From Bacteroidota bacterium (lineage in GTDB: Bacteria > Bacteroidota > Bacteroidia > UBA4408): a stretch of DNA of 64,000 nucleotides. How positions within the stretch are numbered: position 1 is the first letter of the stretch; every line of letters begins with the position of its first letter. Below are positions 61,180 to 64,000 of this stretch, in pieces. A program made the position numbers and the translations under genes. The DNA lies in contig JADKCP010000001.1 of NCBI GenBank assembly GCA_016718805.1, forward strand, positions 310,001 through 374,000. Reading direction: 5' to 3'. The notes under the pieces are model-generated. The model did not search any database. It had not been told where the DNA came from and was given only the letters and a program-made list of their open reading frames with translations.

Positions 61180-64000
61180 TCAATAACTATCCAAATCCAA
61201 AGGACGCATGGCACCAAACCACCTTACTACTTTTTCGCCAATGTTGGGTGCATTCACATAAATTAAATAAGCTCCACTCGACACCGGAATTCCTACTTGG
61301 TTTTTTAAATCCCAATTGAGCGAAGTCAAGGCTTCATCTTTCTTAAACTCCCTCACCAAAACCCCATTCATTGTGTAAATTCGGATGTTGCATTTTTGAG
61401 GTAAGTTGGTAATTTTTATTTCATTATCAACTTGATTTTGCTCATAGGCCGAATATGCGTAATAAGGATTAGGTACAACATTTATCAACTGCAAAGCATT
61501 TTCGGCGGTTACCTTATCGTATGTTTTTGGAGCAAAATTGTAAGTAGTGAAACTATACATAGGATAGTTGCCATTACTTGCAGGATTCGCTTGTGGACCT
61601 AAATTGTTTAGGGTATTATCAATTCTATATCCGCTTGCAGCGAAATTATTTTCGAAAGGTTTTGTTACCCTTAATTTAACTCGAACATCGCAGGCTAATA
61701 ATTGTTGGTTGGCTGCTAACAGCGGAATAGAGGTCCAAATAATATCTTTAAAAACTTGTCGCTTAATTAAATTATTTGGGTGAAAATTACCTTGTCGCAT
61801 CTTGTTATAAACAAATCTGCACGAATCATAAGCCGGAACATCGTTGGTATCAATAGCAAGATTCTTATCGTTAATCATGTTGTTATTAAACACATAAATA
61901 TAATGCTTGCCACCAAAAGCCGGATTGGGAGTAGTGCTAAAGACATTGTTAAAATCAGCATTAGAAGTTGGATTCCACATCATGTCGGCTCCGTTTTCAT
62001 TGGTTAATGAACTTACACCATCAAAGTGCGAATCCTCGCCAAATGCCATGTTTAATCGTTCTCCTGTTTCTACATTAATAGCGTAACCCGGAAACCAACT
62101 CATGCCCCTGGTTCCCGAATTATCCGGATTTCCATCTTTATCAACTGAAGCTGCATTTCGCAAATCTAATTTACGTGTAGCATACAAGGTGGGAGATAGT
62201 ATAGTATCATCGTTTGTTTCAAAAACAACACACCTGGTCCATTTACTTCTATCACTTGTAATCACAACATCAACACTTGCTAAATTTGAAAAATTAGAAG
62301 TGTTATTCATGATGTTTGCATCAGAAAATGCCGGCCCACAAAACACACCGGGTGAAGCTGCACCTGGAACTGTACCAATTGTGGTTTGAGCACACAAACG
62401 ATAAGGAGCCCAAGTACCCCCCGAACCGTAACCAATGTTAGTCGGAATAATGCTCTCATAAGTAGAGGCAATATCAACATTATCGTAATCATCGTTCAAA
62501 ACATCAGCGAGAGTGTTAGAGACTGTACCTGCACGAATCCAATTTACCGGGAAAGGGAAATCTCCATCAGGAATTCCACCTAACCATCGTTTGTTATTGT
62601 CTGCAAATTCAATGGTGCCACTAATAAATCCATTGTTAATAGAAGACGCTGTTCCAGGATCAAAACTTTGTGCAATGTTTACCGAAAATCCCCAGTTAGT
62701 CAACTGTTCAGCTCCAACATCAATGCTATTTTCTGAATTAATGGTTTGTCCAGTGCTGGTATTGGTAATGCTCCAGTTTGCTTTATTTATTGCGCTAGGA
62801 CTTAATCCCGGTGTAAGCAATTTGAGTACATACTTTGCAGGAACAACTGCCAATGGGTCTATGACTTTTATATTTACAGGACCTGCACCTGCTTTATAGG
62901 TTATTTGCTTAAAATTAGGATCAGCTAAAATTGCCTTTTCTGATTCGTCGGTAAGCTCAAGCGCAAAGCCTCCATTTCCTTGTCCTTCAATACGAGTAAT
63001 CTCCGGTTGCATTCCATATTCCGAATTGGCAACAGTTCCATTACTTTCAGGAGCAACAATATGTGGTATTACAGTGTAAGGTTTACCGGCTTTTCCAACA
63101 TTATTTCTCCCGGCTTTGTATGGAGTTTTTTGACCATCAAATGTCAATGGGTCTTGCTGGTCGTAGGTTTTGTAATTGTTGTAGCCGTAAGCCAATGCTA
63201 GGTAATAGTACTTTTTGTGGTTAATTAATCGCTTGTCTCCTGAAGCAAAGGCATCTTCGCGTATTCGAAACGACTTTGTTATTCCTTTATCTTCTCCTAC
63301 CACTTCGAGTTGAGGAATGTTGGCATTCAGTGAAGGCTCGTATTTAAAATTTACCAATTGTGAAACACCATCTTTTATATCCGATTGTGCTACTAATCGT
63401 GCAAGGTCCGGATTGTAAATATCGGCAACTGAAGCATCGGCATTTTTCATCTGAAAAATTTGATATCCCTGAAAGCGATAATAAGGATCGTAAGGAGGAT
63501 TAACACCCGGAGGACTTGCAATACCCGGATCTAACTCAATGTATTTATCTTGGTAATTGTTCGAATTTTTTTTGTTGGATAGGTAAATGATTATTTCCTT
63601 GTCTAATTCTCTAAAGCTCATATCAGGTGCATCAGGACCATTTAATACTTCAAAACAATTGTCAAATAAGCGTTGTGCTTTATCGTCGGCGGCTTTCATC
63701 AAATTTACCGATGCCAATGGTCCACCGGAACTGGCTTGAGCCCACACTGCTCCAACAGTTACAATGTTTACTGAACCTGGTTTTAAAGTAAAAATACCCG
63801 ACGAATGTATAAAGCGTCCATCAACTTGAGCAGTCATAGTCCATGGATTTCCCTGATTATTTGGATCTGTATCCCATGGAAACATAAAATTGCACAATAT
63901 GGTACTGCTCAAACGCCCACTTCCTCCATACGTTATCGGATTGTTATCTTTCCATCTGCCTTTTAAGTAACCATAATAATGGGAAGTGTTTGCGGGGTTA
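61180..64000 (-). CDS. Large secreted protein with atypical T9SS-type C terminus (5' end beyond the window)
   Basis: The frame is open from the TAG/TAA stop at 61180 to the window end, so at least 939 residues are visible; no start codon needs to be placed inside. An in-frame TTG at 63912 is not a credible start because the frame stays open upstream. The visible part includes calcium-loop-free regions (VGAVWAQASSGGPLASVNLM), a fibronectin-like part (IKVIDPLAVVPAKYVLKLLT), and a C-terminal segment INVVPNPYYAYSAYEQNQVD, IRIYTMNGVLVREF and GIPVSSGAYLIYV that looks like a T9SS type A domain. The end, GEKVVRWFGAMRPLDLDSY, differs from the usual type A ending but recurs in Bacteroidota secreted proteins. 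Function unknown. Confidence 0.78.
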   Translation of the reverse strand, partial: NPANTSHYYGYLKGRWKDNNPITYGGSGRLSSTILCNFMFPWDTDPNNQGNPWTMTAQVDGRFIHSSGIFTLKPGSVNIVTVGAVWAQASSGGPLASVNLMKAADDKAQRLFDNCFEVLNGPDAPDMSFRELDKEIIIYLSNKKNSNNYQDKYIELDPGIASPPGVNPPYDPYYRFQGYQIFQMKNADASVADIYNPDLARLVAQSDIKDGVSQLVNFKYEPSLNANIPQLEVVGEDKGITKSFRIREDAFASGDKRLINHKKYYYLALAYGYNNYKTYDQQDPLTFDGQKTPYKAGRNNVGKAGKPYTVIPHIVAPESNGTVANSEYGMQPEITRIEGQGNGGFALELTDESEKAILADPNFKQITYKAGAGPVNIKVIDPLAVVPAKYVLKLLTPGLSPSAINKANWSITNTSTGQTINSENSIDVGAEQLTNWGFSVNIAQSFDPGTASSINNGFISGTIEFADNNKRWLGGIPDGDFPFPVNWIRAGTVSNTLADVLNDDYDNVDIASTYESIIPTNIGYGSGGTWAPYRLCAQTTIGTVPGAASPGVFCGPAFSDANIMNNTSNFSNLASVDVVITSDRSKWTRCVVFETNDDTILSPTLYATRKLDLRNAASVDKDGNPDNSGTRGMSWFPGYAINVETGERLNMAFGEDSHFDGVSSLTNENGADMMWNPTSNADFNNVFSTTPNPAFGGKHYIYVFNNNMINDKNLAIDTNDVPAYDSCRFVYNKMRQGNFHPNNLIKRQVFKDIIWTSIPLLAANQQLLACDVRVKLRVTKPFENNFAASGYRIDNTLNNLGPQANPASNGNYPMYSFTTYNFAPKTYDKVTAENALQLINVVPNPYYAYSAYEQNQVDNEIKITNLPQKCNIRIYTMNGVLVREFKKDEALTSLNWDLKNQVGIPVSSGAYLIYVNAPNIGEKVVRWFGAMRPLDLDSY

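Noticed and set aside
63910..63912. TTG as the start of the large secreted protein
   Set aside because: The frame stays open to the window end, there is no signal peptide after the TTG, and no promoter is seen; the gene begins outside.

Overview
The window comes from a low-GC (roughly 37-40%) chromosome of a Bacteroidota bacterium, most likely a free-living one. The evidence is consistent: several proteins end in type IX secretion system (T9SS) type A or type B sorting domains, there are PorP/SprF and PorE-like T9SS proteins, SprB repeats, a sigma-54 factor, and a suf operon carrying the Bacteroidota-specific DUF2480 gene. Recognisable promoters follow the Bacteroidota pattern TAnnTTTG at -7, three of them with a TTG exactly 20 nt upstream, and few genes have Shine-Dalgarno sequences. 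I cannot place it below phylum from the sequence alone.

Layout. 1-8.1 kb: the end of a secreted GEVED/T9SS protein, glutaryl-CoA dehydrogenase, an Ala/Lys/Glu-rich protein with exact 174-bp tandem repeats, a ComF protein, an anchored coiled-coil protein, plsC-gatC, a SET-domain methyltransferase and a bacilliredoxin. 8.3-17.9 kb: a three-gene surface locus with a 2146-residue adhesin (11 cadherin-like repeats and a type B sorting domain), a PorP/SprF protein and a PorE-like OmpA protein, probably cargo plus its outer-membrane partners. 18-24.5 kb, minus strand: rpoN with a PAP2-like gene, then hemA, a fused hemC-hemD and hemB, and a SPOR protein. 24.6-28.2 kb: an alpha/beta hydrolase, a GT-C-like membrane protein and thiL.

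28.3-35.2 kb: a complete iron-sulfur assembly operon (A-type carrier, sufB, C, D, S, E, T and DUF2480) behind a clear promoter carrying two perfect dyads. 35.3-42.2 kb, minus strand: a secreted unknown, rseP, dxr and secA. 42.4-49.6 kb: a methyltransferase, a lipoprotein, a B12-binding-type radical SAM protein, a short kynurenine-pathway set (3-hydroxyanthranilate dioxygenase and ACMS decarboxylase with a divergent, atypical SDR), and a PhoR/PhoB-like two-component pair.

49.7-64 kb is the accessory part. Two decayed, RAYT-derived palindromic elements flank a RelE/ParE toxin-antitoxin pair. Next, on the minus strand, come a small secreted TPR-like protein, a 2092-residue SpvB/FG-GAP/RHS protein with a distinctive C-terminal tip, an SprB-repeat fibre-like protein, a 152-residue protein joining one RHS-like motif to a T9SS domain, and the 3' part of a large secreted protein that runs off the window. 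The RHS polymorphic-toxin-like cluster (50.8-60.8 kb) is the best candidate for a poorly described system. No tRNA, rRNA, CRISPR array or recognised riboswitch was seen.
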